DNA of 64,000 nt from Trichoplusia ni (GCF_003590095.1 NC_039499.1:1736001-1800000), one strand, 5' to 3'; shown: positions 35,752 to 49,143, numbered from the stretch's first letter. Numbers and translations are program-made. The notes: generated by a model not told the origin, from the sequence alone.

Positions 35752-38700
35752 GGGTGACAGAAATAATTTAGCCCAGAAAAACATTTTTAAATTTTAAAGA
35801 TCATAAACGTGGTTTATAACTTAGTATCATGATGTATTGCGCACCCATCAGATTTACCCTAAGATAACAAAAACATCCTTAAACAGATCATAATAATGGA
35901 CAATTGGACAGACCATTAATTTTCATTTCAATTCATTTGGTCAAACGGAGCAAAACAAAAGCGGATACCGAACCACCGACATAGCGAAATAACATGTCGT
36001 TCGAATCGTTCTAATCGGATTCGCGTATAATATGCATTTAGGCAAGTAGGAGGCTCATTACAATTCCATGTCGACAAATACGGGGGAATTGACGAACTAC
36101 CTCTATTATGATGCAAAATGCCAGACATGGGCTAAAGGTATTTGAAAGTAAATGTTTGAACGTGTTCAAGCTAAGTTTTTGTAGAGTTTGAAACGGTGTG
36201 AGGGAAATTGACTGTTCTTTTAATGTTAAAACGTAAAAATGTTTAAGAAAATATATATTTATTTATTGACCTTTCTGTTTCTTTGTCATTACAAAAACTC
36301 TCTAATTCGACAGTAGGTAACTTATTTTTTTTTTTTGCAATCTCTTCCATGCCACAATAGAATGATGAACCTAACTACTTTGAAAGTCACTACATAATTT
36401 CTTGATGATGATTCGCTTTACGATATCTCGAAATTAAATAAGACGTTTGAGTGATCATAATTATACACATAGGTTTTCCATAAATTTCCCTAAAACATAT
36501 TGTAAACTACTAAAACACGAACAGCAAACATTAGTACTGTAGAGCCGACACTACTATCGACGTACAACACAACATTTCACAACAGACGTCATATCGCTAC
36601 CGAACTTGTAGCAGTCGCGCCACCATCTACCAGGCTACTAGGTTGGTAATAAATAAACACGGTGTGTGCTCGCCCGATAAGACTGACTCGCAGCGACGTC
36701 CCGCCCCCCACTACCCCGCACTTAGAACCTCGATAGACACCTAAACGTCATTATACATTACACAACCCTATTGTTTTATTTGTCAGGTCACAGAATGCAG
36801 TGAACCAACGCCGCGATGAGATTAGGCCGTCTAAATTCGAGCTTAAATTTTAATCGCCGTTTAAAGCTTACCCCCCCTCCGTACCGAGTTTCTACGTCGT
36901 ATATTGAAAATTCCGACGTCATTTTCTTGAATGTGTGCTTTTTAATCAGGCTTGGATAATTTTGAGACAGCGTGACGCGATGTTATGTAGCCCTCACAAA
37001 TACTTATAACGGCATGAACGGCAAAATTATGTCTCTCTCAGTTTCCAATGCGTACTAAAAAGAAGTGAAGAAACAAAAGAAATTATTCATCTAAGAGCAC
37101 GGTAATCGTGAGCTAGGCGCTTTATTTTTTACTCGACTTTATTTTTACGCGGAGCTACATCGACGACCGGTATCGAACAGGATTCTAATCAATTTAATTT
37201 ATCAGGGATCCCCCCGGAGGCGGCCATTCACTTCATTTAATGCGCGTATTTTGCGGCAGAGCTGATTGTTTTGAACCATTCGGCTGTACGGTCCATTTAG
37301 ATTAATTATTGGATTACTTAATTTCGCTGCGGTATATTTTATACCTTTGCTGTATAGAGAATATTTTGGTAAACGAATTGTTTTGTTTTGAGGTTAATTA
37401 GGTAGGTATAGTTAGTGGACGGGAAGACGTTTGCTTATGTAATAGAAATAAAACTGTGTGAGTAGGCCTTCGGGTTGAGTTTGTTTCTTTTCTAAGTCCG
37501 TGTTTAGTCTAGCGTCTTAATCTAGGGAGTAGTTAATGTTGATAGACGTCGGTTAATTAGTTTTCGTAGTCCAACATTTTTTATGTTTTGGCTGAAGAAC
37601 TTTTGGCAATGATTGTACATTCAACTCAATGAATGCGAATGGTACACCACATTAAATTTGAAACTAAAACTGAAACGGTCTAAATTATCATAATTGATCT
37701 ACGAAACCCGAGAATGAATGCTATTAAACTCATGTGTAATTTAATATACGTCCTATACAATGGCACATACATAGCTAATGATTTATGTATCGTAATAGAG
37801 AAGCCAAATTCGATATTGTTTGCCTTACAAATTGCATCATTGATTATATTCATGCCGACCAAATTGCGACCGGCAGTAAATCAACTTAATTTATCTACAT
37901 CAGACGTTTAACAGCTATAGAGGTTGAACTGACCACGTCACTGGCAGGCCTGTAAGGAGCATTAATTATCGTCAAGATTAAATAAGAAATACGCCAATCG
38001 AAGAGTGAAATAAGGGTGGTATTACGACGGCGGCAGCATTTGTCCCGGCAACTAATAAAGGAGACAATATTGCACTGGATACGTATAAATGTGCGAGCAG
38101 CATTTGGGGCGTGATATTAATTTCGCCAGTAATTGCTATCGGTTTCTACCCGAGGCTGCAGCCATGAACCATGAATACGGGAGTTACCGCTATTTGTTCC
38201 TGACGTTGCGGTTTTAGGGTTTTACCTCGACCCCGCTCTCGTATATTTATTTTCTTGGAGTTTTGTCCAAACAATAGTGGAGTGGATTATCGTGCCCGTT
38301 TCGATTGTTCGAGCCTAACGCCGCGGAAAACAATAGCTTTATTCCAAAATAACACTATCGTATGTTAAGCGTATGATAGTAAATATTCACGAAACTAAAG
38401 TGCGCTTTGAATTTTCATACTTTTTTTAAGTTTTCGTGTTTTCTATTACACGGTATTTTCCTGCACTTTCTGCAGCTCAAAATCAATATTTATTGCTTTT
38501 GTTATAAAGTAATATTTGAATTTGTTTTTCAAAAACTTCTGCTTTGATCATGGTCCCATTGATTAAAATAAAAGTTCCTACGAATAAATAAATTCTCAAC
38601 GATTTTTGTCGAAAACGCGTCATCCGGATAGTTCCATGGACTTTTATTTTCCTTGTCGTACAACCGACGGGAATGACAAGCGATTCGTTTAAGTTGCAAC

Positions 38701-40698
38701 CGGATAGCCGTAACGGTGGCTGTAGTATCAAAATCTCTTCATACATAAATTAAAGGAGAGCAGTTACGGTTGCTGCCGGCTGAGCCGTTTAAGCGCCATT
38801 GTGCATGACCAAAGAGGAACAAAACAATAGTTTCCGACACACCTTTTAGCTTAAATGATTCTCAGACTTTACCAGACACTATGTTACAAATAACCCAAAA
38901 ACTAACCAAAAATATCATTTTTAAGAAGAAGTAATGTAACCACACGTTATTTTAGAAATTGTTACTTCCCAAAGCTTACGAAGTTTGTACACCGATTGGA
39001 ATAACAAAAACCATTCATAAGCTTATTACCACCGTTTTGTACGAGAGAATTGAGTTGTTCCTCTTTTGCAAGTGGAAGAAAATAAGGCACGTCCCCTTAA
39101 AGATAAGTACGACGTAACTCCATTCGGTAAAGGGCCTCTCCACTCGTAGCTCGCGTAGTGGCTCCAAGTTTACGAGAGCCCCCTCGCCCTCTGTATCGGT
39201 ATGGAGATCGGACGAGATAGGGGTTATCGAAAGGTGTACGGGGGGTCGATTAGGAGTGGTCGGCTTGCACATAGTCGGCTTGATGCGCGGTGTGAACGGA
39301 GGCCCTCGTTATTTTCAATTTCCATACACGAACGCCCTTCCCTCTATACGTTTTCGTATACGAGTATGAGATGCGAGTGTATTAAGCCATGAATCTTATA
39401 AAGACCGGTGCTGATTTAATACGTTCTCGAAGGAGGCTGATTGTTTTTGGATGTATAAAATACTAGTATTACGGGGTTATTGATGACTCTCCTTTTTATT
39501 GACTTCTGTTAAATTTGGGTTACTCATCACATTACAAAGTGAAATAAAAAAATAATCTTTTGTATTTCACTTTCTTCGATACATTAATGTCTTTTGTGTA
39601 ATTCATGACATTTCAAAGTAAGCCGTAACATAAACTTTAGCGAAAACCTAATTAAGCACGTGATAAGATTCGGTCGAAATCGCAGCAAAATTCAAATTAA
39701 TTTAAGACATTTCACATTATCATAAGCTTTAAAAAAGGTTTTTCCGGCATACAGTATCACAGGGAAACTCCATTATGAAACCGCTTACGTGAATTTTTAG
39801 CGAAATGAAATGAGCGTTTGTGTATAACTGCACGATATAATAAAAAGGAATTGGTGCTTAAGCATTAGTTAATATGTGGGGCTGATTAAATTTAACATTC
39901 TCGGATTTGATAATTGTGCATTTACTTTACATGTGTTCAGATGCGAGCAGTAAGTGAATGTACATTTGCGTTCATTGTTTACAAATGAGATCTTTGTATT
40001 TTCTTCATGTAAAAATGACACAGTTCAGTACATTTGGATTACACCTCACCACGTTATGATATAGTGACGTAACTCTTTATGTTCTGTGAAAATGAGCTTA
40101 AATAAGATATGTACTACGCTTTATGCTATAAACAAGATCGTATAATATTTTTTCCATAAATTTAAAAGACATAGTTAGATTTCAATTTTTTTGTGAAACT
40201 AGAAGTCATAACCTATCCTACTTAGAAGTCCAATCTTCATACCAGAAAACCTGTTTAAACAGTTTTTTCTCACTAAAACTAGTCCAGCTTTTCCAGAGCT
40301 TAGTCTGTAAAAACTTACAAACAAATCAGTAACAGTCTTTTTATCTTGTTATCTACTACCCAAAGGTCTCCCGCAAATTCATTCACGATTTTCTATCCAT
40401 AAGGTTTTAAACATCCTAAAAATGCTACCACGAAAATATTATTTTCGGCCCCAACTGGGGTCAGTAGGTAAGATTTACATGTACATTGATAACGTTATTA
40501 TTAAGACAAATTGCCTTCGTAAGTTGCGAAGGACAATATAAGAATATCATCGTAATATATGACGCGATAACTGGCGGCATTAGTTATCGTATCAAGACTC
40601 TTTCCTTATAAGTATTTGGTGTTGTGACTTGGTTAGGAGTGTCTTTAGTATAGTAGGTACATAGTTGATAAAGAAACTGATGTTTCTTATTTTTTGGA
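35752..40698 (+). other. Rbp6: Rbp6 intron A, fourth part
   Basis: Intronic DNA without a supported exon or intact repeat. Low-complexity items include a T13 run near 36328-36341. Two adjacent short palindromes lie near 40432-40462 (CGAAAATATTATTTTCG and CCCCAACTGGGG). Reading frames up to 87 codons carry no motif. Confidence 0.7.
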
Positions 40699-40790
40699 CT
40701 AGTCTACTATGTTCCACTGCCTGGCAAAGGCCAGTAAATCTTTCCACGATATTCTATTCAAGACCACATGAATGAAGCTCTGGTTATAAA
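40699..40790 (-). mobile_element. Degenerate RTE-type LINE 3' end
   Basis: Minus-strand translation ends HVVLNRISWKDLLAFARQWN, then IVD and a TAG stop (complement of 40699-40701). This matches the general RTE C-terminal pattern (W..LEEAFAQQW) with a few substitutions. No tail or target duplication is preserved, so it is older than the 35655 copy. Confidence 0.6.
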
Positions 40791-42475
40791 AATAATGCTA
40801 ACTTAGTAAATTATTTTTTGATTGTCTGTAATAATCGTGGTTTGACTATATGCTAATTGTGATTTATTTTAAGCATCTAGTTTAAAACTGTCACCAACAT
40901 ATCAACTCACTTTGCTGTGAATGAGGCAATCCTGTCTCTGCAGAGAAGTAGAGAAATAAATATATATATTAGAAATATAGAGTCATTTCTGACTGACAAT
41001 GTAAAGTGTAGATAATAAAGTGGTCTTGTAATAAAACAAATATGAAAAGGAGTAGGTAAAGTACATAAAAGTTGAGGTCTAGACCCTCATACATATTGTA
41101 ACATAAGTACATAAAATCTTGTTACGAAAAGATGACCCAAAAAGGACAACAAAAACGAAAAGAACTACAAATGTATTGTCAAAATGGCAACACGTAGATA
41201 TCTATTTCGTTATTATTTCCGAGATATCGCTTTAGTTCCACAACTTATAACCTAAAAACTGTCCGAAGCGAGAAACACGAGAGCAATCGGACAATTACGA
41301 AACACCTCACAAAGAAGGCAAGTTGGCTTTGGACTTGACAGTTTCACTCGGGAAGGGAGCCACTCAAAAATATTAAGGAAGCCTTGTTATTATAACACAT
41401 TTCTGGCAACACCTGTAGGTAGCGAGCCGGTGTACAACGAGAAAATTGTATTTCCATTTTTACAATTTCAATTTAGTATTAATTCGAGGCCCGAGAACGG
41501 TCGGGCGCGCCGCCACATGTAAAATATGGATCGGCTAAGTGAAATTAAAATGCTCTATAAATTGTGATTTTTGCAAGTCCTAAAGTGGAGAAGGCTTTTT
41601 ATTATTTATCGCCTCCCGGTCGCGACCAGCGCCCGCTTACTGAAAATCGCTGTGTTATTATTCAATTTACTTGTTTGAAATATTAACTTCAATGTGAATA
41701 ATCTTTAAATAATCATGTCTTGTGGATTTGGCTCTCTTTACTTGGTTTTATTTTTTTCTGGGCTTAATATTTTATTGTATTATAGAGCTCCTTTTCCTTT
41801 TAATATTAATGAAATACAGAAACTATAACTATACATACATGATCTTAATGATAACTGTATAACAAAACACTTGTACCTTTAATTTTAACTAATTGGCGTG
41901 TAACATTCTAACATTCTAACTCAAAGCAAAAAACATACAAAACCGAATCTAGGATGAAAATACCAAGGCCTTACTTTAAAAAGTAGCTGAATAAACTTGA
42001 AGGTTGTGCAAAACAAATACAAGCGTCATTAGGGTGGCCGTGTCGGGTCGTCGCGCAATCAGCGAGACAGCTCCTATCGGCGTGTCCACTTGTTCCTGTT
42101 ACTGTGGACACTACACGAATCTAATGTTTTATTGTAAAATATACGGAGCTTTTATATTGTATTCTGATTTTAAGTGAGGTGATTTTATAGATGCTACGAA
42201 TTTTGTGAGCGAAAAATGTTTTTTTCATATTTGTCGTATTGGAATCAGCTGTTTGTTACGAGCTTTTTATGTATGCCTACTACTGATCGAAATCTCCTGT
42301 CATTTATAAAAAGAAAGAAATTATAACGGACTTGTCATCTTACAGAATTTACCTCCTGTCACTTTTTAACAATGAACTCTAGTTTAAATGAAAACTATTT
42401 ACTATCATTCTGCACATTTTAATTATCAAATTATATGACATGTGTATATTAAACATTATTTTTCTCTTGTTTCAG
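40791..42475 (+). other. Rbp6: Rbp6 intron A, last part
   Basis: Intronic DNA leading to the exon B acceptor. Nothing recognisable other than the polypyrimidine tract and TTTCAG at the 3' end. Confidence 0.75.
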
Positions 42476-42560
42476 GGGCTTTGGTTTCATCACATTCGGC
42501 GACCCAGCTAGCGTAGACAAAGTTTTAGCTCAAGCAACACACGAATTAGATGGCAAAAAG
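42476..42560 (+). CDS. Rbp6: Rbp6 (Musashi family) exon B, RNP1 and helix 2 of RRM1
   Basis: An 85-nt exon that completes the Arg codon split with exon A and continues for 28 codons: [16 protein letters not shown], then [12 protein letters not shown]. Joined to exon A it restores the RNP1 octamer RGFGFITF, whose aromatic residues at positions 3 and 5 stack on RNA bases. The rest is helix 2 and the loop to strand 4. The acceptor is TTCTCTTGTTTCAG|G (AG at 42474-42475) and the donor AAG|GTAAGT at 42560/42561. The exon starts in phase 2 and ends in phase 0, so skipping it would shift the frame and break RRM1. No stop, frameshift or missing RNA-contact residue is seen. The upstream intron is 37,474 bp. 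Confidence 0.96.
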
Positions 42561-45500
42561 GTAAGTCTCCGAAAGTTCCAAACTATTTTCAAGTGTTATA
42601 TGAAAAAGGTTACATACCGAATAGAAGAGAAAAAATGCACTGACATAGTTCAATAGCAGTGTTATAAAATGCGAAAAATGTAAGTTTGTTTGAAGTTATT
42701 TTTACTTCATAAAATTCTGCCCAAAGAAGTTGCAAACTATGCAAAATAGGTTTGATAGCAATTTACAAAAAGTAGAAGGATAATAAAGTTACACTTTAAC
42801 TTCATTTTGCGTTCATTCTCGATTTTTTGTTAAGTTGGTTTAGTTAAAAGATGGAAATATTGAGTACTAGTAACGTGTTAGTAGAATCGCTCGCTTTGTC
42901 GTTTCACTTTTTTTGTAGCACAAAATCACATCCGCACTCAGCTTTCGTAGCACCTTCGTAGCACTTATTTTAATCTACGTTGGTAAAGTCTACACGTGTT
43001 TCCCCAGTTTCAAAACACTACTTTTACCTAAGTCATGAGAAAACGTCATGATGAGACATTCAATTTTGGTCTTTTACGAGTACCTAAAGTACCGAAAAAT
43101 TATATAATTTTTAACCCTGACATAATTTATCGACAGAATTAATTAAAATTACAAATTCCACTTACACTTCCGTTTTTATATTCATTACTAAGCATTTCTC
43201 GGTAAAATATTCGAGATTTATAACCCTTCAATAAACCCAGTTCGTCGTATTTTCAAGAGTTTATTTAGCGTTAGCTCAGAAACTGCTTCGAAAGCCATTT
43301 TTTCTTCGCCTTGATTCACAAAATATATGATCATTTCTTAGCTTCGCATACGATATTTAATCAAAGGCTTTTACTGTCCCTGACTAGTAGATAATGGCAT
43401 AGAAAAGAAATGCTTGTGCAACGTATTCCATTATGTCATGGCAATATTAAGATGGGTTTACCGAACTTGTTGATTCGGGTCTGTATATTAAAAGCAATAA
43501 TGTAATGGCAGTCATATAATTAATCTGTTAATAAATAAATGAGGACCTTGTGTGCATTATTTTGGTTGACTTAATTGGGAGTTTGTAGAGTTGGTCTCAT
43601 TGGTATACTTTTGGCCTAGGCGGTGTTTTAAATGTTAGTGTAAATGTAATCTACTCAAACGTTAAATTATGTATAACATTTCGTAAAAAGTACTCTGGCC
43701 ATACGAAAATATAAATATAAACATGCGGTGAAATCTAAAAATACTCGTAAGCAACTTTCTTCCTAGCAAAAAGGTTCGCACAAAAACTTTGAAATCGAAC
43801 TAGAATATAGACAAGAACTCGTATTAGTTGAATCCACAAACTCAAAGACACACATGAACAGAGGATAAATAAACAGAAAAAAAGATTAGTTTCAAATAAA
43901 TTACGATTGAATGTTGTTTGCTTCCAATGGAGCCTCACTAGAGATTAGATTGCCCACTCAAATCAAGAAATGAACAATTTTATTCCTATTGTTTAACTTT
44001 ACTTTTTTAACTATTCCGTTGGCTCTCCATAATTTTCTAGGAATTATTCATTTCTGCTGAGCTGTGGTTTTATCATTGGTGATTCTTGAAGTTGGTTTTA
44101 GTTGATTTGATTTTTTTGCATAATTTCCTCCTAATTTGAGTAGCTTTTTTTATAAGAAATCCTAAAAGCGTTTTTTTTTTAAATTTTGTTTCGATAAACA
44201 GTTTGTAACCTCTTTTATATCTACTGAAGGCCTCTATTTTATTATTACTTGCTTCGTTGTTTTACGTAAGCGCTTAAAATATGCAGATGCTTAAAAAGAA
44301 TGTAAACGATAAACGTAACATTTTCGCTAAAGTTAACAGACACAGTGACATTAATTACGGTGTTGTATTTTCCCTCTCCTCTGGCCATATAGCCTCGCCG
44401 CCACCATATAGTGTTAAATCACGACTGCCTTTAATATTTAAACACGAAAATTTGTTTTCCTACAATTAAATTACGTGCAATTTTAATTCGCCCGGTTGAC
44501 TTGCAGCCTGCGTCAAACTTACAGTTGTGAATTTTTAATTAATTTCAAGCATAACATGTTTTTACACTATACTTTTTGTTTAACACTCATTTTTATGTTT
44601 CATTAACTAAAACGTATATAGTTAAAGAAAAGTTTCGCCTCGCACATGAAATACGCCTAATATTTGTGTATGATGGAAACGGTTTTGTATTTACGCCAAT
44701 TTATTACGTTCATTGTCCATTTATTTTGGCTTCCAATGTATTTTAGGAACAGACGAATGGGTCAACTGTTGCGAATGTTTTATTATACAAATATAACGAA
44801 GTATTTCGATAAAGCGTACACTTTCCGCCGACTGTAGTGGTAAAAACATAAGAGATACTCTTATTTATATAACGTCTTGCCATTTATGTAGATAATAATC
44901 ATCTTTGTATCTTGGGATTCGAGACACATTACAAGCTCCGTTCCGAGCATTCACTGTGTACAGATGGAGAAAAAAGTCGATTACTATCGTTCGCCACGAA
45001 ATAATCCAGATAAATTACAGCTCCCGTCGTTGTTTACTTTGATTAAATTGTAGTCGACTGGCGGAAGATTAGCCGAAGCCTCGCAAATCGAGCGAGAAGA
45101 GAGAGCATTTTCTCAATTTACATAGAACGAACGCGGAAGATCGCGATTGTGTTTACACGGAACGATTTTATATTGACTATTGGCACTATTGTTATTCGCG
45201 ACAATCACTATTAATGGAGAGATTGTTATTCCTTCAAATTTATGTTCCGCTTTGATTTATGAAAACTTTTAGTGAAATAAACAAGCTCAGATAAACATAA
45301 AATACGTCAGCTTTGAATCTGTCGTTCAACAAAACCGTTGACAAAAGAGAACCGGGAAGTATTAATCGAAAATTTATTAATAAAAAATTCAACGTTCGGC
45401 GAAGATTTGGAAGAAAATTAAAATCTTTAAGAGGATTTTTAAAGCTTTAGATAATCCAGTTATTTTTTTATATCATAAGGCTTGCTTATGAGTTTTATAT

Positions 45501-46103
45501 TCCAATATTGAAAGGGTTGTATTTTTTAAAACTTCCTAAACTTAAAAGTCGCGGGTCGTCAACTTGAAAAGTACTTAATTAGAAAAAAACATGCTAAGCG
45601 ATACTTAAATGATAAAACCTACAACGTTACGTTATATTACAATAACAGCAACAAATAGAGAATTGATACCAAATAAAACGCCGTAGCCCATCCCTTGGCT
45701 AACAAGGGTGCTAAAGCAGCAGACCGTTTTCTATTAATAGAAATAACAACGATGTGTTTCTTAGAACTTATTACTGAAGCTATAACGATATGGCATTTCT
45801 AACGCCCACCTTTTACTCGCTGTAAAATAAGACAAATATTTTTCGTATCTATTCTGTGGCACTAATTAATATTTTCTTATTTATGAATTTGCTGTTTATT
45901 TGCGGACAGTAATTCCTATTTAAAATTAAATAAAGAATCTGTCATTGTTTTTTTTTTTGTTTATCGAAATCGTTTTCTTGCCAGCGCCACAGTCTTTTGT
46001 TTTATACTTTATACGGTTCATTCATTCGAAAAGTTAACAATTCGAGCAGGCAATATCTAATAAAGTTAAACAGAAGCAAAATGGTTATACACACTTTATT
46101 TTA

Positions 46104-46110
46104 GGTACGA
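46104..46110 (+). other. Possible recursive (ratchet) splice point
   Basis: CACTTTATTTTAG is immediately followed by GTACGA (AG 46103-46104, GT 46105-46106). It has the form of a zero-length recursive splice site, but the pyrimidine tract is short and the donor half is not ideal. Confidence 0.2.
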
Positions 46111-47340
46111 GGATCGGAATCGTGACAGGATCCAACCTTCAATTGTCTGTACTGTTTCAATTCTATATCTAAACGGAAAAGTTAATCGCATGTCTTTAGA
46201 TCGTAAATTGTGCACATTTTTCGGGACTACGCCTGAACATAATAGCTTTCTGCGTCATCAATATTTATAGAGAGGTTTACGATTGAACCACTAAACATTG
46301 TACATATGGTGCCGACCCCCTTTGTGAACGAAATCAAAGGTTATAATGCGAGACTCGCGACTAAATAATATATTTGCTAGGTTATATTTTTCGTTATTTA
46401 TTTATTGTTGAATGTATCTTTTATGCTCAGGGTTTTGTGTTTTGAATTACTGAGCGTTGATTGAATTATGTTTTCTTGTATTATTAATGGGTAAAAAGTT
46501 AGTGAGTGTACAATAAAAAAGCCTTTTTAACTTTTGAAGTAATGAGTATCAATTTCGTGATTAAATATGAAAGGTTAGAAGCAATTGTTTTTGTAACTCT
46601 GAACCTTAAGTTAACCCTTTAATCGAAAATAACCTATTGCCAAATAAACCTTAATGGTGACTTTGAACGTACCAGTTTTCGTCCATTGTTTAACAATGTC
46701 ATTTTTGTCTCGAAAACAGCAGTAGTGATACAACCTTTGGACTGACATGTCAAAATTCGTAGCCTCAAATCCCTGCACGCCTATCTTTTTAGTTCATATA
46801 TGTACATATTACTTAGTAATTAAAACTTACTAAAAACGATGACGCGTTTTAAAAACTCTGAGACCAAATTGTAACATGGTCCACACGAAAAAGAATCAAC
46901 AAAACGTTTTGAGTTTTATTACGAGCACATAACTCATCTAATGTCATTCTCATGGCAGTAAACAGTTTTTAAACGTGACTAAGCTTCAATAAATTAATCA
47001 TAAATACATCAATAAATTCAATACTATATTGGACGTGTCTGCGAACGGTCGCTCCATCCCTCAAGTATGACTGAACTTTCCCCATTTATATTTTATTAAG
47101 AGGAAATATTGAAACTTATTTAGTTCCTCATCCAACTCCGTACCAAGGCTCATCGATTTGAAACGTTTAAAAATAACTAGCGGTTAGTGTCTCATAAATG
47201 TAGTTGTTTCAAACAAATATTTTTATGATTGAGTTTTATCGTTGGTATTAGAAAGTTATTTTTTTGATTATTTGATAGTCCGATGTTATTTAGAGTACTT
47301 AAATGTGACCTTTCTTTGTAACAACTACGTCTGAAACTAA

Positions 47341-47368
47341 TCGGGCAATCGGGCAACTAGTCGGGCAA
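47341..47368. repeat. Three-copy TCGGGCAA repeat
   Basis: TCGGGCAA at 47341-47348 and 47349-47356, then a CTAG spacer, then a third copy at 47361-47368. Simple slippage. Confidence 0.7.
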
Positions 47369-47610
47369 TTCCGTAATTTGGGCGTGAATCAACCGTTGTG
47401 TCATCTACACTTCTACAATTATAAAGAGGAAAGATTTTATTGATGGATTGTTTATTTGACACGAATAGGCTTTGAAACTAATTGAGCGATTTGAAAATTA
47501 TGTCAGTGTTAGACATTATCTTCATTGAGGTAGGTTAAAAGCTTACAAACACAGCAGAAATAGCGTCCACTCTAAAAAAACTAATCCGACTTTTAAATTT
47601 ATTTCTTATA

Positions 47611-47635
47611 GGACGAAGTTGCCGGCAACAGCTAG
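47611..47635 (+). mobile_element. Terminal fragment of a Helitron-like element
   Basis: GGACGAAGTTGCCGGCAACA followed by GCTAG resembles the 3' end of the 49144-49439 element (GGACGAAGTCGCGGGCAACA plus GTTAG), ending in CTAG at 47632-47635. Only the terminus is recognisable, and the base after it is G rather than the expected T. Confidence 0.5.
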
Positions 47636-47720
47636 GTGAAGTAAAAATAGAGTCGTTACTAATTCAATAATCATATTGTATTAATTATGTTTAATTACTT
47701 GTTAAAAAGAAAAAAATATT

Positions 47721-48082
47721 CATCATTGGCCTAGCCTTTTCCCAACTATGTTGGGGTCGGCTACCAGTCCAACCGGTTTCAGCTAAGTACCAGTGTTTTA
47801 CAAGGAGCGACTGCCTATCTGACCTCCTTAACCCAGTTACCTGGGCAACACGATACCTTGGTTAGACTGGCTGTCAGACTTTTTCAAGCTTCTGACTACC
47901 TGTAACGACTGTCAAAGATGTAGGAATAACAGCCGGGACCCACAATTTAACGTGCCTTCCGAAACACGGAGGAACTCGTTATGACAAAGATGGTCACCCA
48001 TCTACAGACCAACCGCGTCAAACATAGCTTAACCTGTGATCGTATCACTTATGCGGTTATAGCTTAGTCACGAGCTCCTCTG
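47721..48082 (-). mobile_element. 5S rRNA-derived SINE, full length, with 16-bp target duplication
   Basis: A 362-bp element on the minus strand between perfect direct repeats AAAAGAAAAAAATATT at 47705-47720 and 48083-48098. Its 5' part resembles 5S rRNA: minus-strand GATCACAGGTTAAGC, then GACGCGGTTGGT, then TAGATGGGTGACCATC match the 5S order GATCACCGAAGTTAAGC, CGCGGTTAGT and TGGATGGGTGACC. That includes the A box (complement of about 48021-48035) and C box (complement of about 47991-48004) of the internal type 1 Pol III promoter. The body is unrelated to 5S, and the 3' end (AAAAGGCTAGGCCAATGATG) looks borrowed from a LINE with ATG-repeat tails. It has no coding capacity. Confidence 0.8.
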
Positions 48083-48098
48083 AAAAGAAAAAAATATT

Positions 48099-49143
48099 AT
48101 ATATTAAAATTTATTAAGAAAAAATAAATAAAAAAATAGGTTACATAGCGTATTTATACACAAACTAAGCCAGATTAAAATAAGTGGAAATAATTTAAAA
48201 CACTACTACAGTCGCCAAAAACCCGAACTTCAACAAACAACTTTATTTTCATTCAAATAGCTTTCATCATATTTGACACTCATGAATGTAAACTATATTT
48301 TTACAAAAAAAAAACGTGAATAATGAATATGCAAATTGATATTTAAACTTCCAATGATTCATAAATCAAATACAAGCTCTACCGAATTTAGGTTTCACAC
48401 CACTTTTCAAAGGCCGTCAATTAAAATTGTTCAGGGATTGAACACGAAAAAAATACAACGATTTTTACCCAACTTTATATATTTTTTTAATTCTATTGAA
48501 TGGTTTGCATTTAAACAAATACCCAGATAAATGTATGGAGTGTCACGAGATTAATTGGCTGATACATAAAAATTGCTTTAAGCTAAAGTTTAAGCTTTTG
48601 TATTTGAATGATTAGTTTTTTTTACTGTAATCATTAATAGGAGCGTATTTGAGCTATTCTTCTAGATGGAAAAGTGAAAAACTCTGAAGAATATCTGAAA
48701 AATAATAGTACAGAACGAAATAGTGAAAGGGCTGTCAAATGAGATTTACTTCTTCGCAACCTTCTAGCAATATAAAACAAGTTCTGTACGAGCTGCTAAA
48801 GTACATTTTGAGCTAAAGCAGGACAGTTCTTCTTGTGGAAGCGAGACGCCGTTCTCCACAGTGTAGTATACCGTCTCATTCTCACACGGTAGCAGTTCTG
48901 CTTAACAATTTTATGATACAGGACTAGTTCTCAGAAATAAGAATAAGTTCATTTGCACCCTTTCTTTAATTTATTAAATAAAACTTCTTTACGTTTACTT
49001 TTAAATTTGCATTACATTCGTAAATAAATGTTATAGTAATACGTAATAGAAATGATTGACCAATTTATACCGAACCGACTCGACATCAGCGGTAGTATAG
49101 TATCGACATAATTATATACTATTTTACTATATCTTTATATACA
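48099..49143 (+). other. Rbp6: Rbp6 intron B between repeats
   Basis: AT-rich intronic DNA with nothing recognisable except two POU octamer matches (near 48328 and 49006). The 64-codon frame near 48336 has no motif. Confidence 0.7.

Larger units (their letters stand above)
42561..47610 (+). other. Rbp6: Rbp6 intron B, first part
   Basis: Intronic AT-rich DNA after the exon B donor. It contains a possible ratchet-like AG|GT junction at 46104/46105 and a three-copy TCGGGCAA repeat at 47341-47368. No exon or RNA gene is supported. Confidence 0.75.

Noticed and set aside
36700..36720. C-rich stretch as a minus-strand G-quadruplex
   Set aside because: Only three separate runs are present unless the six-C run is split without a loop, so it fails the canonical pattern.
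46611..46625. TTAACCCTTT as a piggyBac-type terminus
   Set aside because: No matching AAAGGGTTAA partner was found nearby, and the sequence is common in AT-rich DNA.
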